Positions 42,035 through 52,543 of a stretch of 64,000 nt of DNA are shown piece after piece. Numbering within the stretch: position 1 is the stretch's first letter; the number at the start of each line of letters is the position of its first letter. Under the pieces are notes generated by a model. That model did not search any database and was not told the DNA's origin. It saw only the letters and a list, made by a program, of their open reading frames with translations. Origin of the DNA: Halobacillus campisalis (GTDB taxonomy: Bacteria; Bacillota; Bacilli; Bacillales; Halobacillaceae); NCBI RefSeq assembly GCF_030345335.1, contig NZ_JAPVRC010000009.1, positions 39,385 through 103,384 of the forward strand. Direction: 5' to 3'. The translations under genes and the position numbers were made by a program.

Positions 42035-42565
42035 ATGAAAGATATAAATAGGGATGAAGGTCTCAGCCAAATCGCAGAGGAACATTATGGTGCGATGTTG
42101 AGAACCGCACGCTGTTACGTAAAAGAAAGTATGACCGCAGAGGATATGGTGCAGGAAGCTTTAGTGAAAGCGTATGAAAGGTTTGATTCTTTTAAAAGAG
42201 GCAGCAATTTAAAAGCTTGGGTGTATCGTATTATGATCAACCACTGCAAGGATCATTTGCGCAGTTATTCTAATCGTAACGTAACGCCCTGGGAAGACCA
42301 TTGGCTGGAGCGGACAGAATCCGCTGCACGTGACCCCCTTGAAATTATGTTAGAAAAGGAAGAGTTTGCTGATATTCATGAAGCCATCGATCATCTGAAG
42401 CCTGATTATCATGAGGCTGTGCACCTTTATTATTTCGATGATTTATCGGTCAAACAAATGTCTAACGTATTACACATGAACGAGAATACATTAAAAACAC
42501 GAATGAAACGGGCCCGCGACCATCTCGGAGGAGAAATCAGAGAAGTGGCAGCGGCTCAAGGATAG
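42035..42565 (+). CDS. ECF-type RNA polymerase sigma factor (no anti-sigma gene beside it)
   Basis: This 176-residue sigma factor has region 2 (about 18-85, AEDMVQEALVKAYERFDSFK and LKAWVYRIMINHCKDHLR) and region 4 (about 120-168, LKPDYHEAVHLYYFDDLSVK with the HTH HMNENTLKTRMKRAR). Unlike the 55 kb sigma gene, no zinc-finger anti-sigma gene follows, and the next gene is convergent. Control may therefore be transcriptional, perhaps by the divergent HTH-TPR regulator. ATG 42035 has GGAGTGG at proper distance. Confidence 0.87.
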   Translation: MKDINRDEGLSQIAEEHYGAMLRTARCYVKESMTAEDMVQEALVKAYERFDSFKRGSNLKAWVYRIMINHCKDHLRSYSNRNVTPWEDHWLERTESAARDPLEIMLEKEEFADIHEAIDHLKPDYHEAVHLYYFDDLSVKQMSNVLHMNENTLKTRMKRARDHLGGEIREVAAAQG

Positions 42566-42568
42566 TGA

Positions 42569-42608
42569 AGTAGTACCTGACTGACTAAAAGGGTACTGCT
42601 TTTTTAAT
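42569..42608 (+). terminator. Terminator of the ECF sigma gene
   Basis: Stem AGTAGTACC/GGTACTGCT (one G-U) followed by six T residues. Confidence 0.8.
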
Positions 42609-42618
42609 GGGAAAAATA

Positions 42619-42646
42619 AGGAAAAAGCGAGCAGCATGTGCCCGCT
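42619..42646 (-). terminator. Terminator of the sco gene
   Basis: AAAGCGGGC/GCTCGCTTTTT hairpin on the minus strand, directly after the stop codon. Confidence 0.7.
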
Positions 42647-42647
42647 T

Positions 42648-43235
42648 TTATTGATTAGCCAGAATTTCAGCGTCTTCTATAATTTTTTCAAAAGGTACAT
42701 TGGTATCGCCTTTATAACTTTTCATGACCTGATTATTTTTATTCATAAGGAAGAAAGAAGATCCGTGTGTAACTTGCTCAGCTCCTTCGGGTTTTTGGAC
42801 GATGGTTCTGAAGCTTTCCTGTCCGTAGTTTTCGATTTCCTTTTGCGAATATCCAGTGATGAAGGACCAATTATCAAAATCGGCGTCCTGTGCCGAAGCA
42901 AATTCTTCCAGTTTTTCCGGAGTATCAACTTCCGGGTCTACGCTGAAGGAAACGATCTCAACTTCAATGTCCTCTTCTTTCAATTGTTCCTGCAAGTTCG
43001 CCATATTCCTTGTAATTGGAGGGCAGACCGTATCGCAAGAAGTGAAAATGAAGTTGGCGAGCCATACTTCTCCTTCCATTTCATCGACAGAAAAGTCTTC
43101 GCCAGCTTGCGTAGTACCGGACAAGTTGTCAATTTCCCATTCTAACGGATCCTCTAATTCTTTTTGACCGCAGGCTGCCAGAATAAGGGTAATTATGATT
43201 AGTGAGAAAAATATGTATAATCTTTTATGACGCAT
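42648..43235 (-). CDS. sco: Sco1/SenC/PrrC family copper chaperone lipoprotein
   Basis: This 195-residue lipoprotein has its lipobox near ILAACG with Cys22 as the lipidated residue. The thioredoxin fold carries the copper site: Cys67 and Cys71 in SCDTVCPP and His157 in VTHGSSFFL. BsSco of B. subtilis loads the CuA site of cytochrome c oxidase (known). The protein sits outside the membrane, anchored by lipid. AAGGAGC precedes ATG 43235. It is monocistronic and convergent with the ECF sigma gene; the other genes of cytochrome oxidase assembly are not in the window. Confidence 0.92.
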   Translation of the reverse strand: MRHKRLYIFFSLIIITLILAACGQKELEDPLEWEIDNLSGTTQAGEDFSVDEMEGEVWLANFIFTSCDTVCPPITRNMANLQEQLKEEDIEVEIVSFSVDPEVDTPEKLEEFASAQDADFDNWSFITGYSQKEIENYGQESFRTIVQKPEGAEQVTHGSSFFLMNKNNQVMKSYKGDTNVPFEKIIEDAEILANQ

Positions 43236-43405
43236 GATGAGCTCCTTCCATTTCTGTATATCTTTATATAGTTTACGACTGTCTTGAGTAAGGTGTCAAT
43301 TTGCCAGGTCCAACAAAAATTATGTTAGAAGTTCGCATTATATACGAATGTAGAGGATAGATAAGGAAACACTAGGGATCCAGATAAGAAATTAGGGGGA
43401 TGTCT

Positions 43406-44179
43406 ATGCCTTTTTACATGAATGAAGATGGTCAGCGATTATTTTTTGAAGACTGTGGTAAAGGGAGCATCATCCTATTTATCCACCCCCCTGGGATGGG
43501 GAGGAAGGCATTTTTACAGCAGCATGAGTTAGCGGAACAATTTCGTATCATAGTGCCTGATTTAAGCGGGCATGGGGACTCAGACACCGTAAACCTTTCA
43601 CCAACGATCGAGCATTATGCAGAAGAAATAAGACACTTGGTGGATTATTTGAAAGTAGACCAAGTATTTGTGTTTGGTTACTCAGCCGGAGGTTCTGTAG
43701 CTCAGCAATTTGCGCTAAGCTATCCAGAGAAGGTGAAAGGGCTGATTCTGGCAGGGGCTTTTCCTAAAGTCGACACTATGATACTTAAGTTTGAATTCAA
43801 AGCTGGGATGAGCCGTTTAAAACAAGAAGCGCGCTCCCTCGCAAAAATTATTGCGGCCTCCCATTTTAAAGAGCCGGAGATCAGGCTGGAGGTCGAGGAG
43901 CATATGATGAAATCAGATCGAATGGTATGGCATCAATTTTATAAGAATGCCTATCATTATGATTGTGCGAGCCGATTGGATGAATTAGTCATGCCTGTGC
44001 TGCTTTTATATGGTACGCGTCCATCATGGATCAACAAACATTTAAAGTATTACCGAGTGCTGCCCAAAGCCTCTCTTGTCGTAGTGGACCATGCTTCTCA
44101 TCAAATCCCTGCCACTCATGCTCCTGTCGTCAACCAGGCAGTCAGGGAGTTTTTTAATAGGACGTTTATGAAAAAATAA
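43406..44179 (+). CDS. Alpha/beta hydrolase
   Basis: This 257-residue protein has the oxyanion region LFIHPPGMGRK near residue 27, PDLSGHGDSD at about 51 and the nucleophile elbow GYSAGGSVAQQF with Ser near 97. A catalytic Asp is in LLYGTRPSW, and His follows in DHASHQIP. The substrate is unknown. ATG 43406 lies 6-7 bases after AGGGGG; ATG 43400 overlaps the ribosome binding site. It is monocistronic. A possible hydrolase of esters or lactones. Confidence 0.88.
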   Translation: MPFYMNEDGQRLFFEDCGKGSIILFIHPPGMGRKAFLQQHELAEQFRIIVPDLSGHGDSDTVNLSPTIEHYAEEIRHLVDYLKVDQVFVFGYSAGGSVAQQFALSYPEKVKGLILAGAFPKVDTMILKFEFKAGMSRLKQEARSLAKIIAASHFKEPEIRLEVEEHMMKSDRMVWHQFYKNAYHYDCASRLDELVMPVLLLYGTRPSWINKHLKYYRVLPKASLVVVDHASHQIPATHAPVVNQAVREFFNRTFMKK

Positions 44180-44254
44180 AGGAGCAGACCCTAAAGTTTA
44201 TTTCTTAACTTTTATGGCCTGCCCTGTTTTTTAGAAAGGCTAGGTTAACCCCCT

Positions 44255-44355
44255 GGCCTCTTGCGACTGTGAGGATAACGGAAACGCCGGGACTCCCGCA
44301 GTAAAGCGAGTTGTTCAGTTGTTCCCCACCCAATGTTTTAAAAGGTTACGAACCC
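44255..44355. repeat. Degraded B-type repeat remnant
   Basis: GGGACTCCCGCAGTAAAGCG and TTCCCCACCCAATG keep the B-module order but no longer pair. A GAACCCCATTTGG flank is recognisable. This covers the only gap between the hydrolase and the next gene. Confidence 0.45.
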
Positions 44356-44371
44356 CATTTGGACAACTCCT

Positions 44372-45781
44372 TTATTCCTTTAAATCGACAGTTTCTTGGA
44401 AATCCACCTTTTGAGACGCCTGGAGTTGAGGCACCTCTATAGTAATCATATTACTGTCCTTAAGGGAAGAAGTGGACAGGTTAAGGACCGTATTGCCATT
44501 ATTTATACCGCCTCCCGCCCCCATGATTTCTTCTCCGTCCTCATTAACCGCTGTAAACGGTTCGTATTGCATGGGAGATGCGGGAGTACGCATAAGATTT
44601 GGACTTAATGTGAAAGTGTGGTCACCTGGTTTCGGCTCAAATCCCAGGTGGATTTCCATCCCCATGGAAGGATCATACACTTTTTGCTCTAAATAAATGT
44701 CTGTATTTAATTTTTCTGCAGTTTTTTCGTTTACATCCACAATTACTCGTTCCCATTCCTCCCCGACTTCTTCTTCATAATCACTGACGTCCACATCAAA
44801 AGATAAATCTTCATCTGTTAAAAACGAGACGGATTCCAGGTGAATATCCAAAGATTCTGGGTCTTCATCATACGGAGTAAATTGAGCTTCATATACATCA
44901 GGACGTCCTTCGACAGGATGAAGATAGGAAATTTCAGTGCTTGTACTTTCATCTCTCACGCTGCCTGTCAGATTGCTTACTTCATGCTCATCATGGGTGA
45001 TTTCTAACGTGATTTTATTCGAAGTAATCCCTAAATCCACGTCTATTGGTTTGATTGTTAAGCCGCTTTCTTCATATACACCATTAAAATCTGCAGTTTG
45101 TCTGATTTCTTGATCTTTTTCATATGTATAGGTCAATGGTTCTTCATCGGTAATTTCGCTCGTATTGTCCATGCTGATACGGAAAGAAGTGGGAATCGTT
45201 TCGTTAACTTCCATACCTTCCATATCCATCGGTTCTTTTTGTTCAAGCGGCGGCATGACCAGCATTCCATATAACTTCCCGTCGTAACTCATTAGTCCTT
45301 CATTGGAGTCACTGTATTGGAATGTGGAATGCGATTGTTTGATCACATCTCCTTTTTCAGGGTGGACGTTGACGCTTGAAATATCAAATAGAGGGGAGTG
45401 CTGAAGGTTTTCTTTATCCTCGAAAACTTTCAAGTCCACGGAGTAATACATGAACACCTGGTATTGAGAGTGCCATATCTCATCAATGGTCAATTCTCCT
45501 TCATGACCAGGGATGTCAAAGGATTGTCCCGGGGATTGGGTGATTTCCAACTCCTTGGCTTTTTTATAGCCTGGGCTTTTCATATTATAAAAGTTATCAA
45601 TTGTTTCCCTGCTTTCAGCTCTAGTCAAATTATGGGGAAGTTCGAGTTCTTCAGCTGTTGGGTTTTGAAAAACTTCTAATTTTTCCGTCGCATTGTCCTC
45701 ATCGCTCATACTCCACTGGACGGCTGCAGCGAATATAACGAGGAGAAATACTAGTCCGATCCATTTTCCTTTCTTTTTCAT
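44372..45781 (-). CDS. Membrane-anchored extracellular protein, DUF4179/DUF5643-like
   Basis: This 469-residue protein has an N-terminal KKKGKWIG followed by a single hydrophobic segment (about 8-24), then an acidic, beta-rich extracellular domain. TSFRISMDNTSEITDEEPLT and GLTIKPIDVDLGITSNKITL resemble the ectodomain of DUF4179/DUF5643 proteins of bacilli, which are usually encoded beside ECF sigma factors. No sigma gene touches it here. It has no catalytic motif and many Glu/Asp, as expected for a halotolerant secreted domain. AGAGAGGAAG precedes ATG. It is monocistronic; function unknown. Confidence 0.72.
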   Translation of the reverse strand: MKKKGKWIGLVFLLVIFAAAVQWSMSDEDNATEKLEVFQNPTAEELELPHNLTRAESRETIDNFYNMKSPGYKKAKELEITQSPGQSFDIPGHEGELTIDEIWHSQYQVFMYYSVDLKVFEDKENLQHSPLFDISSVNVHPEKGDVIKQSHSTFQYSDSNEGLMSYDGKLYGMLVMPPLEQKEPMDMEGMEVNETIPTSFRISMDNTSEITDEEPLTYTYEKDQEIRQTADFNGVYEESGLTIKPIDVDLGITSNKITLEITHDEHEVSNLTGSVRDESTSTEISYLHPVEGRPDVYEAQFTPYDEDPESLDIHLESVSFLTDEDLSFDVDVSDYEEEVGEEWERVIVDVNEKTAEKLNTDIYLEQKVYDPSMGMEIHLGFEPKPGDHTFTLSPNLMRTPASPMQYEPFTAVNEDGEEIMGAGGGINNGNTVLNLSTSSLKDSNMITIEVPQLQASQKVDFQETVDLKE

Positions 45782-45851
45782 CTATCCGCTTCCTCTCTTG
45801 AAAATAATGGGTATCCCTTTATAGAAGCATAGCAGATTTTTAAAAAGTAAA

Positions 45852-45888
45852 AAACGCACGATCGGAATTTAGTAATCGTGCGTGCACA
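45852..45888 (-). terminator. Terminator of the 51-residue gene
   Basis: Perfect stem ACGCACGAT/ATCGTGCGT followed on the minus strand by six T residues, 15 bases past the stop. Confidence 0.8.
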
Positions 45889-45899
45889 TATTTATATGG

Positions 45900-46055
45900 C
45901 TAATCAGCATAGTGGTTGAACATCGCTTCTCCCTCTTTTTCAATGTTTTCCTCTTCTTTGTTATCTATAAAAGCCTGGTTGAATTTTACGGGATGGGATA
46001 ATAATTCAGCTGCTTCATTAGTAATAGTATGTTTTTTGTTTTTGTCATCATTCAA
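45900..46055 (-). CDS. Small acidic protein with TTG start (51 residues)
   Basis: TTG at 46055 lies 5-7 bases after AGGGGGTGA, a strong ribosome binding site. The frame starts MNDDKNKKHTITNEAAELLS, goes on through HPVKFNQAFIDN and ends NHYAD, acidic and predicted helical. It is followed by a terminator, so a real small gene is likely. No family recognised. Confidence 0.6.
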   Translation of the reverse strand: MNDDKNKKHTITNEAAELLSHPVKFNQAFIDNKEEENIEKEGEAMFNHYAD

Positions 46056-46211
46056 AAAATCACCCCCTTCGTCTGCTTAGTATTTCTATTCTGAAAGCTT
46101 TATATTAAACGTCGTTGCTGTTTTTTTATAAACAGTTACTCTGCAATATGGCAGGATGCGGAAGACTTGGATTCGAGATCACCGGGATTCATTGCCAGGT
46201 TGCCAGTCAGG

Positions 46212-46323
46212 AGGGGAGCTACTCGCTTTCCTGTGGGGGAACGGGCAAGCTTCCTCGGGCTAAAGCCCTGTGGGATCTCGCCTACCTCCTTCTCCCACGG
46301 GAGTCTCGAAGCTTCCCACCCCC
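46212..46323. repeat. B-module palindrome
   Basis: Arms near GGGGAGCTACTCGC and GAAGCTTCCCACCCCC enclose the B core, which contains CCTCGGGCT and AGCCCTGTGGGATCTCGCCT. Confidence 0.72.
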
Positions 46324-46483
46324 ATACAAAGTTAGTCAGAAACGCACCCTTTATAAGAAGTAGCGTTTTCACATTTCTGGCCCATGAGAATATAGAGCTC
46401 TATAGCAAGCATTTCAACATGGGGCGCTCTAACATACATGCTTGCTTTTTCTTGAAGCGGTTTCGAGATACTTATGAGGCAGA

Positions 46484-46602
46484 GGGCGGAAGGAAACGGT
46501 GAGACTCCTGTGGGATGAGCGGGACAGGTGAGACCCCACAGAGCGAAGCTCGAGGAGGCTCAGCGCCCGCCCCACGGAAAGCGAATCGTTTCCTGTAGCC
46601 CC
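46484..46602 (-). repeat. A-module palindrome, arm class 3, decayed arms
   Basis: Left arm GGGCGGAAGGAAACGGT and right arm CGTTTCCTGTAGCCCC pair with several mismatches. The core is intact and reversed relative to 29183-29304. Confidence 0.75.
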
Positions 46603-46760
46603 AAAACTCTAACTATGTCTCGAAACCAAGCCTTCAAGAATTGGGAGCTTATATGAATATCAACATGGAATTGAACAAAGACAATTTGGAAGCATCTAAA
46701 CGAATATCGTCGTATTTTGTCGTAGTATGATATGATGAATGTACAGACTATTTAGGAGAA

Positions 46761-47372
46761 ATGAGTGGGCATATGGGAGAAATTTTAAAAATTTTCAGTG
46801 ACTGGCTTACTCCTATAGGAGAAAAAGACAGAGACGAAGTGCATAGGGACGGAGACTGGCACGAAAGCTTCCACTGCTGGTTTTATCGACATGAAAATAA
46901 CCGGACCTCTATTTACTTTCAAAGGCGATCGGATATTAAAAAGGATTTTCCTGATTTGTATGATATTACAGCAGCCGGTCATATACAGATTAATGAAAGC
47001 CGAATTGAAGGCGGATTAAGAGAGGTCCGTGAAGAATTAGGCCTTACACTGTCTGAAGAAAACATCAGTTATTCCGGATTTTACAAAGAACAACTGCAGA
47101 TGAAGGCACTGAACGACAGAGAAATCTGTCATATTTATATTTTCCCTTATGATGAAGCGATGCAGCTTGCTATTAATGATGAAGTTACCGATGTGGTTAG
47201 AATTGATATCGAGGATTTTGTAAGCATGATTTCTAAGAAACGCAAATATCTATCAGCTTATTCAATCTTAAATAAACATGAGATCGACTTGGAGCTTCAC
47301 CACTTTTGCCCGCATGATTTCAATTATTATCAGCACGTTGTGCAAGCGATATGGAATACTAGGGAAGTGTAA
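46761..47372 (+). CDS. Nudix hydrolase (IPP isomerase-like subgroup)
   Basis: This 203-residue protein has a complete Nudix box at residues 73-95: Gly73, five residues, Glu79, seven residues, then REVREELGL. It therefore hydrolyses a nucleoside diphosphate linked to some group, with Mg2+. The region before (FYRHENNRTSIYFQRRS) is typical of the YfcD/isopentenyl-diphosphate-isomerase-like subgroup. The substrate is unknown. Two starts are possible: ATG 46761, very near AGGAGA, and ATG 46773, 13-15 bases beyond it; neither is ideal. It is followed by the trans-sulfuration gene, which has its own promoter. Confidence 0.85.
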   Translation: MSGHMGEILKIFSDWLTPIGEKDRDEVHRDGDWHESFHCWFYRHENNRTSIYFQRRSDIKKDFPDLYDITAAGHIQINESRIEGGLREVREELGLTLSEENISYSGFYKEQLQMKALNDREICHIYIFPYDEAMQLAINDEVTDVVRIDIEDFVSMISKKRKYLSAYSILNKHEIDLELHHFCPHDFNYYQHVVQAIWNTREV

Positions 47373-47375
47373 TTT

Positions 47376-47406
47376 TTGACAGTTTACAGACCTGTTGTTA
47401 TATACT
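47376..47406 (+). promoter_or_regulatory. SigA-type promoter of the trans-sulfuration gene
   Basis: TTGACA (47376-47381) with TATATA at 17-base spacing, or TATACT at 19 bases. No S-box leader or other riboswitch was seen in the 60-base region before the gene. Confidence 0.5.
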
Positions 47407-47438
47407 ATTTAAAATTGTAACTGAAGGGGAGAAGATTG

Positions 47439-48584
47439 ATGAGTGAGAAATCGTTTAATACACGTGTCGTACATAATAAAATAAATCAAGATCAAGCCTT
47501 GAACAGTAAAGCGACCCCGATTTACCAGACCTCTGCATTTACTTTCAAAGACTTGGATCATCTGGAAAGTTATTATTCAGGAGACACACCTTATCTTTAC
47601 ACGAGAGAAAACAATCCGAACACGGATGAGCTGGGAAGGACTGTGGCGAATTTAGAAGCTGCACCTGCAGGGGTGGCGGCTTCATCCGGTATTTCTGCCA
47701 TCATGGCTGGAATCCTTTCCATAGCGGAGTCAGGAGATCATATCGTAGCGGCGGAGGATTTATACGGTGGGACTCATCATCTTATTACGAAACAGCTGGC
47801 AAGCTTTGGAATCGAGTACACTATGGTATCTTTTTCAGACTTAGAAGCAGTGGAACAGGCGATTAAGCCGAATACTAAGCTTATTTATACCGAGTCGATT
47901 TCCAATCCTTTTCTAAGAGTAGAGGACATAGAGGGGCTTGTTAAACTGGCGAAGGAACGTGGTTTGAAAACGATGGTCGATAACACATTTGCCACGCCTT
48001 ACCTTCTCCAGCCCTACACTATGGGTGTGGATCTCGTCGCCCACAGTGCTACAAAATATATCGGCGGTCATAGTGATGTGACTTCCGGCGTAGTAGTAGG
48101 TCATGAGGATTTGATTGATAATGCCAAAAAGAAAGTGATCGGCCTAGGTACAAACTTGAGTCCATTCGAAGCCTGGCTTACCCAAAGAGGGTCAAAAACG
48201 CTCGCTTTGCGTATGAAGCAGCAATCTTCGAACGCAGAACAACTGGCTTCTGCGTTAAAAGAAGACGAGGGGGTAGAGCGGGTTTATTACCCTGAACAAG
48301 TGTCAGATCGCGGCAAGGGTGCGATTGTAACGATCAAATTAAATCAGAGTGTAAACTTGGAAAGCTTCTTTAAATCGTTAGGCTGGATTAAAATAGCACC
48401 GACTTTGGCTGGGGTAGAGACGACGGTATCTTATCCAATCCGTACATCTCATCGTTCTTTAACGGATGAGGAACGTGATAAAGTCGGGATTGATGATTAT
48501 GTAGTCCGTCTTTCCATCGGTATCGAAGAAGCAGAGGACATTATTGCTCAATTCAAAAAAGCGATAACCGATTCCATTAAATAA
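47439..48584 (+). CDS. Cystathionine gamma-synthase/beta-lyase family PLP enzyme
   Basis: This 381-residue protein of the Cys/Met metabolism PLP family has TPIYQTSAF (about 28), LYTRENNPNTDELGRTVANL (about 52), SGISAIMAGILSI (about 83), [12 protein letters not shown] (about 170) and the PLP lysine in HSATKYIGGHSDVTSG (about 195). It converts homoserine esters, cystathionine or homocysteine. Sequence alone does not separate MetI, MetC, MccB and methionine gamma-lyase. GGGGAGAAG precedes ATG 47439. It is the gene just before the S-box operon but has its own promoter and no riboswitch, so it may be needed constitutively. Confidence 0.88.
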   Translation: MSEKSFNTRVVHNKINQDQALNSKATPIYQTSAFTFKDLDHLESYYSGDTPYLYTRENNPNTDELGRTVANLEAAPAGVAASSGISAIMAGILSIAESGDHIVAAEDLYGGTHHLITKQLASFGIEYTMVSFSDLEAVEQAIKPNTKLIYTESISNPFLRVEDIEGLVKLAKERGLKTMVDNTFATPYLLQPYTMGVDLVAHSATKYIGGHSDVTSGVVVGHEDLIDNAKKKVIGLGTNLSPFEAWLTQRGSKTLALRMKQQSSNAEQLASALKEDEGVERVYYPEQVSDRGKGAIVTIKLNQSVNLESFFKSLGWIKIAPTLAGVETTVSYPIRTSHRSLTDEERDKVGIDDYVVRLSIGIEEAEDIIAQFKKAITDSIK

Positions 48585-48660
48585 ATATTCAAAATATTAT
48601 TGACTTTAGAATAAATAATCCTTATAATTCATAAGCATAGCCTAAACAACTAAATATAAA

Positions 48661-50665
<2,005 letters not shown>

Positions 50666-50681
50666 ACACCAGGAGGATGAC

Positions 50682-51671
50682 ATGAACTTAAAATCTACTT
50701 TTCTAACCATTGGGTTACTATTAAGCGTCGGGTTAATCGGCTGCTCAAGCAGCGCTGAAGAGAACGGAGATGGCAGCGGTCCTGATAAGATCACTCTTGA
50801 TTATGCACACTACAGTCCGACAAGTCTTGTTTTAAAAGAAAAAGGTTTTGCTGAAGAAGCATTTGAAGAAGAAGGAACAGAAATTGAGTATGTACTGAGT
50901 CAAGGGAGTAACAAAGCTTTAGAATTCTTGAACTCAAGCAGTGTGGATTTCGGATCTACAGCTGGAGCGGCGGCGTTGATGGCGAAAGACAATGGTTCGC
51001 CGGTCGAATCGGTCTATTTGTACTCTCAGCCGGAATGGACAGCACTCGTCTCAAGTAAAGACTCTGGCATTAAATCTGTGGAAGATCTGGAAGGTAAAAA
51101 AGTCGCGGCCACTACTGGTACTGACCCTTATATCTTCCTAGTCAGGGCATTGAAAGAACATGGGATGTCTATTGATGATATTGAGCTTGTGAATCTTCAG
51201 CACGCTGATGGAGCTTCAGCCTTGAACTCCGGAAGTGTGGATGCCTGGGCTGGATTAGACCCTCATATGGCGCGTGAAGAGTTAGGTTCAGATGCTAATT
51301 TGTTCTATCGTGAGCCCTCCTTCAACACTTACGGAACACTGAATGTCCGCAGCGATTTTGCAGAAGAGCATCCAGAAGCCGTTGAAAAAGTAATCGAAGC
51401 TTATGAAAAAGCTCGCAAGTGGACAGAAGAAAATCCAGAGGAAGCAGCACAGATTTTAGCAGAAGAAGCTAATATCGATCGGGAAGTAGCTGAAATCCAA
51501 ATGGAGCGAAATGACTTCAGCCAGCCTATCCCTGGCGATGATGTGAAAGAATCCATTAATGGTGCAGGTAAAGTACTTCAAGAAGAGGAAGTCATCGATG
51601 CTGATAGTGACGTAGAAGCGTTGACTGACGAACTTATTAATCCGAGCTTTGCTGAGAACGTTATTGAATAA
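50682..51671 (+). CDS. SsuA/NMT1-like substrate-binding lipoprotein
   Basis: This 329-residue lipoprotein has a signal peptide with lipobox VGLIGC (Cys near 21), then the periplasmic-binding fold typical of aliphatic sulfonate/nitrate/taurine binding proteins. It shows LDYAHYSPTSLVLKEKGFAE, VLSQGSNKALEFLNSSSVDF (about 70), KKVAATTGTDPYIFLVRAL (about 135) and SGSVDAWAGLDPHMA. It captures a small organosulfur or related compound outside the membrane. AGGAGGATGAC precedes ATG 50682. It lies 16 bases after metY in the S-box operon, so methionine starvation should raise uptake. The ligand is not readable. Confidence 0.85.
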   Translation: MNLKSTFLTIGLLLSVGLIGCSSSAEENGDGSGPDKITLDYAHYSPTSLVLKEKGFAEEAFEEEGTEIEYVLSQGSNKALEFLNSSSVDFGSTAGAAALMAKDNGSPVESVYLYSQPEWTALVSSKDSGIKSVEDLEGKKVAATTGTDPYIFLVRALKEHGMSIDDIELVNLQHADGASALNSGSVDAWAGLDPHMAREELGSDANLFYREPSFNTYGTLNVRSDFAEEHPEAVEKVIEAYEKARKWTEENPEEAAQILAEEANIDREVAEIQMERNDFSQPIPGDDVKESINGAGKVLQEEEVIDADSDVEALTDELINPSFAENVIE

Positions 51672-51697
51672 AAAAACTACGGGAAGGAGTCGATTAC

Positions 51698-52528
51698 ATG
51701 GCAAGTCAAACAGAAGCTGCGGTAAGACCAACAACAAAGAAGGAAAAAACAACTATCAATCCACTGAAATCTAATGTCGTTGTAGGAAGTCTCCTTCCCG
51801 TTACTTTAATTATCATATGGGAGATGGCTTCCAGGGGAGGATTTGTAGAACCTCACTTACTTCCAGCGCCTACAACTGTACTCGAAGAAGTGATTACGAT
51901 GGCTCAGGAAGGTGAACTTTGGGGTCATATTTGGATTACGTTGTATCGAGTATTCGCAGGATTCCTATTAGGAACAGGAGCGGCGATTCTCCTTGGCGCA
52001 GCAACAGGCTATATTAAAATTGTTGAACGAGTATTGGATCCGATGCTTCAGGCTCTGCGCGCTATTCCTTCTCTAGCATGGGTTCCCTTATTCATCCTGT
52101 GGCTAGGAATAGGCGAAACGTCGAAGATCACTCTTGTGGCTGTCGGAGTATTTTTCCCAGTGTATTTGAATTTAACTTCTGGGATTCAAGGAGTCGACCG
52201 TAAATTAATTGAAGTAGGACGGATGTACCACTTTACAGCTCTGCAACAAATCAAGCGAATTATTTTGCCGGCATCTCTCCCTTCATTTCTTGTGGGATTA
52301 AGAAGCGGTTTGAGTTTAGGCTGGATGTTCGTTGTTGCTGCCGAATTATTAGGAGCTAGTGAAGGGCTTGGATATTTGATGGTCTTCGGCCAAAACACTT
52401 CTGCTCCAGAATTAGTGATTGCCAGTATTTTGCTGTTCGCTATTTTTGGGAAAATCACTGATGAGATACTAAAACGAATTCAGACGAGGACGTTGAAATG
52501 GCAGGACAATATGGAAAATGCTTCATAG
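51698..52528 (+). CDS. ABC transporter permease (SsuC/TauC family)
   Basis: This 276-residue membrane protein has about six helices. The binding-protein-dependent transport signature region is LRSGLSLGWMFVVAAELLGAS (in parts) near residue 200, with ALRAIPSLAWVPLFILWLGIG before it, as in the SsuC/TauC permeases. The N-terminal 25 residues are cytosolic and polar. It forms the channel of the SsuABC-like importer with the next gene as ATPase. GGGAAGGAG precedes ATG. It begins 26 bases after the binding protein gene in the S-box operon. Confidence 0.9.
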   Translation: MASQTEAAVRPTTKKEKTTINPLKSNVVVGSLLPVTLIIIWEMASRGGFVEPHLLPAPTTVLEEVITMAQEGELWGHIWITLYRVFAGFLLGTGAAILLGAATGYIKIVERVLDPMLQALRAIPSLAWVPLFILWLGIGETSKITLVAVGVFFPVYLNLTSGIQGVDRKLIEVGRMYHFTALQQIKRIILPASLPSFLVGLRSGLSLGWMFVVAAELLGASEGLGYLMVFGQNTSAPELVIASILLFAIFGKITDEILKRIQTRTLKWQDNMENAS

Positions 52529-52543
52529 AGAGGAGGACGTGGC

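Larger units (their letters stand above)
46096..46681. mobile_element. Composite repeat island 7
   Basis: This gene-free interval has the end segment GCAATATGGCAGGATG, a complete B palindrome (46212-46323), a linker, and an A palindrome of class 3 in reverse orientation (46484-46602). An end segment GAATATCAACATGGAATTGA reaches AACAAAG near 46680. Both end types of the 1067-2138 island are present, but the outermost repeats are degraded and no flanking direct repeat is clear. Confidence 0.62.

Noticed and set aside
46115..46502. Frames of 78-111 codons in island 7
   Set aside because: Repeat-derived, overlapping on both strands.
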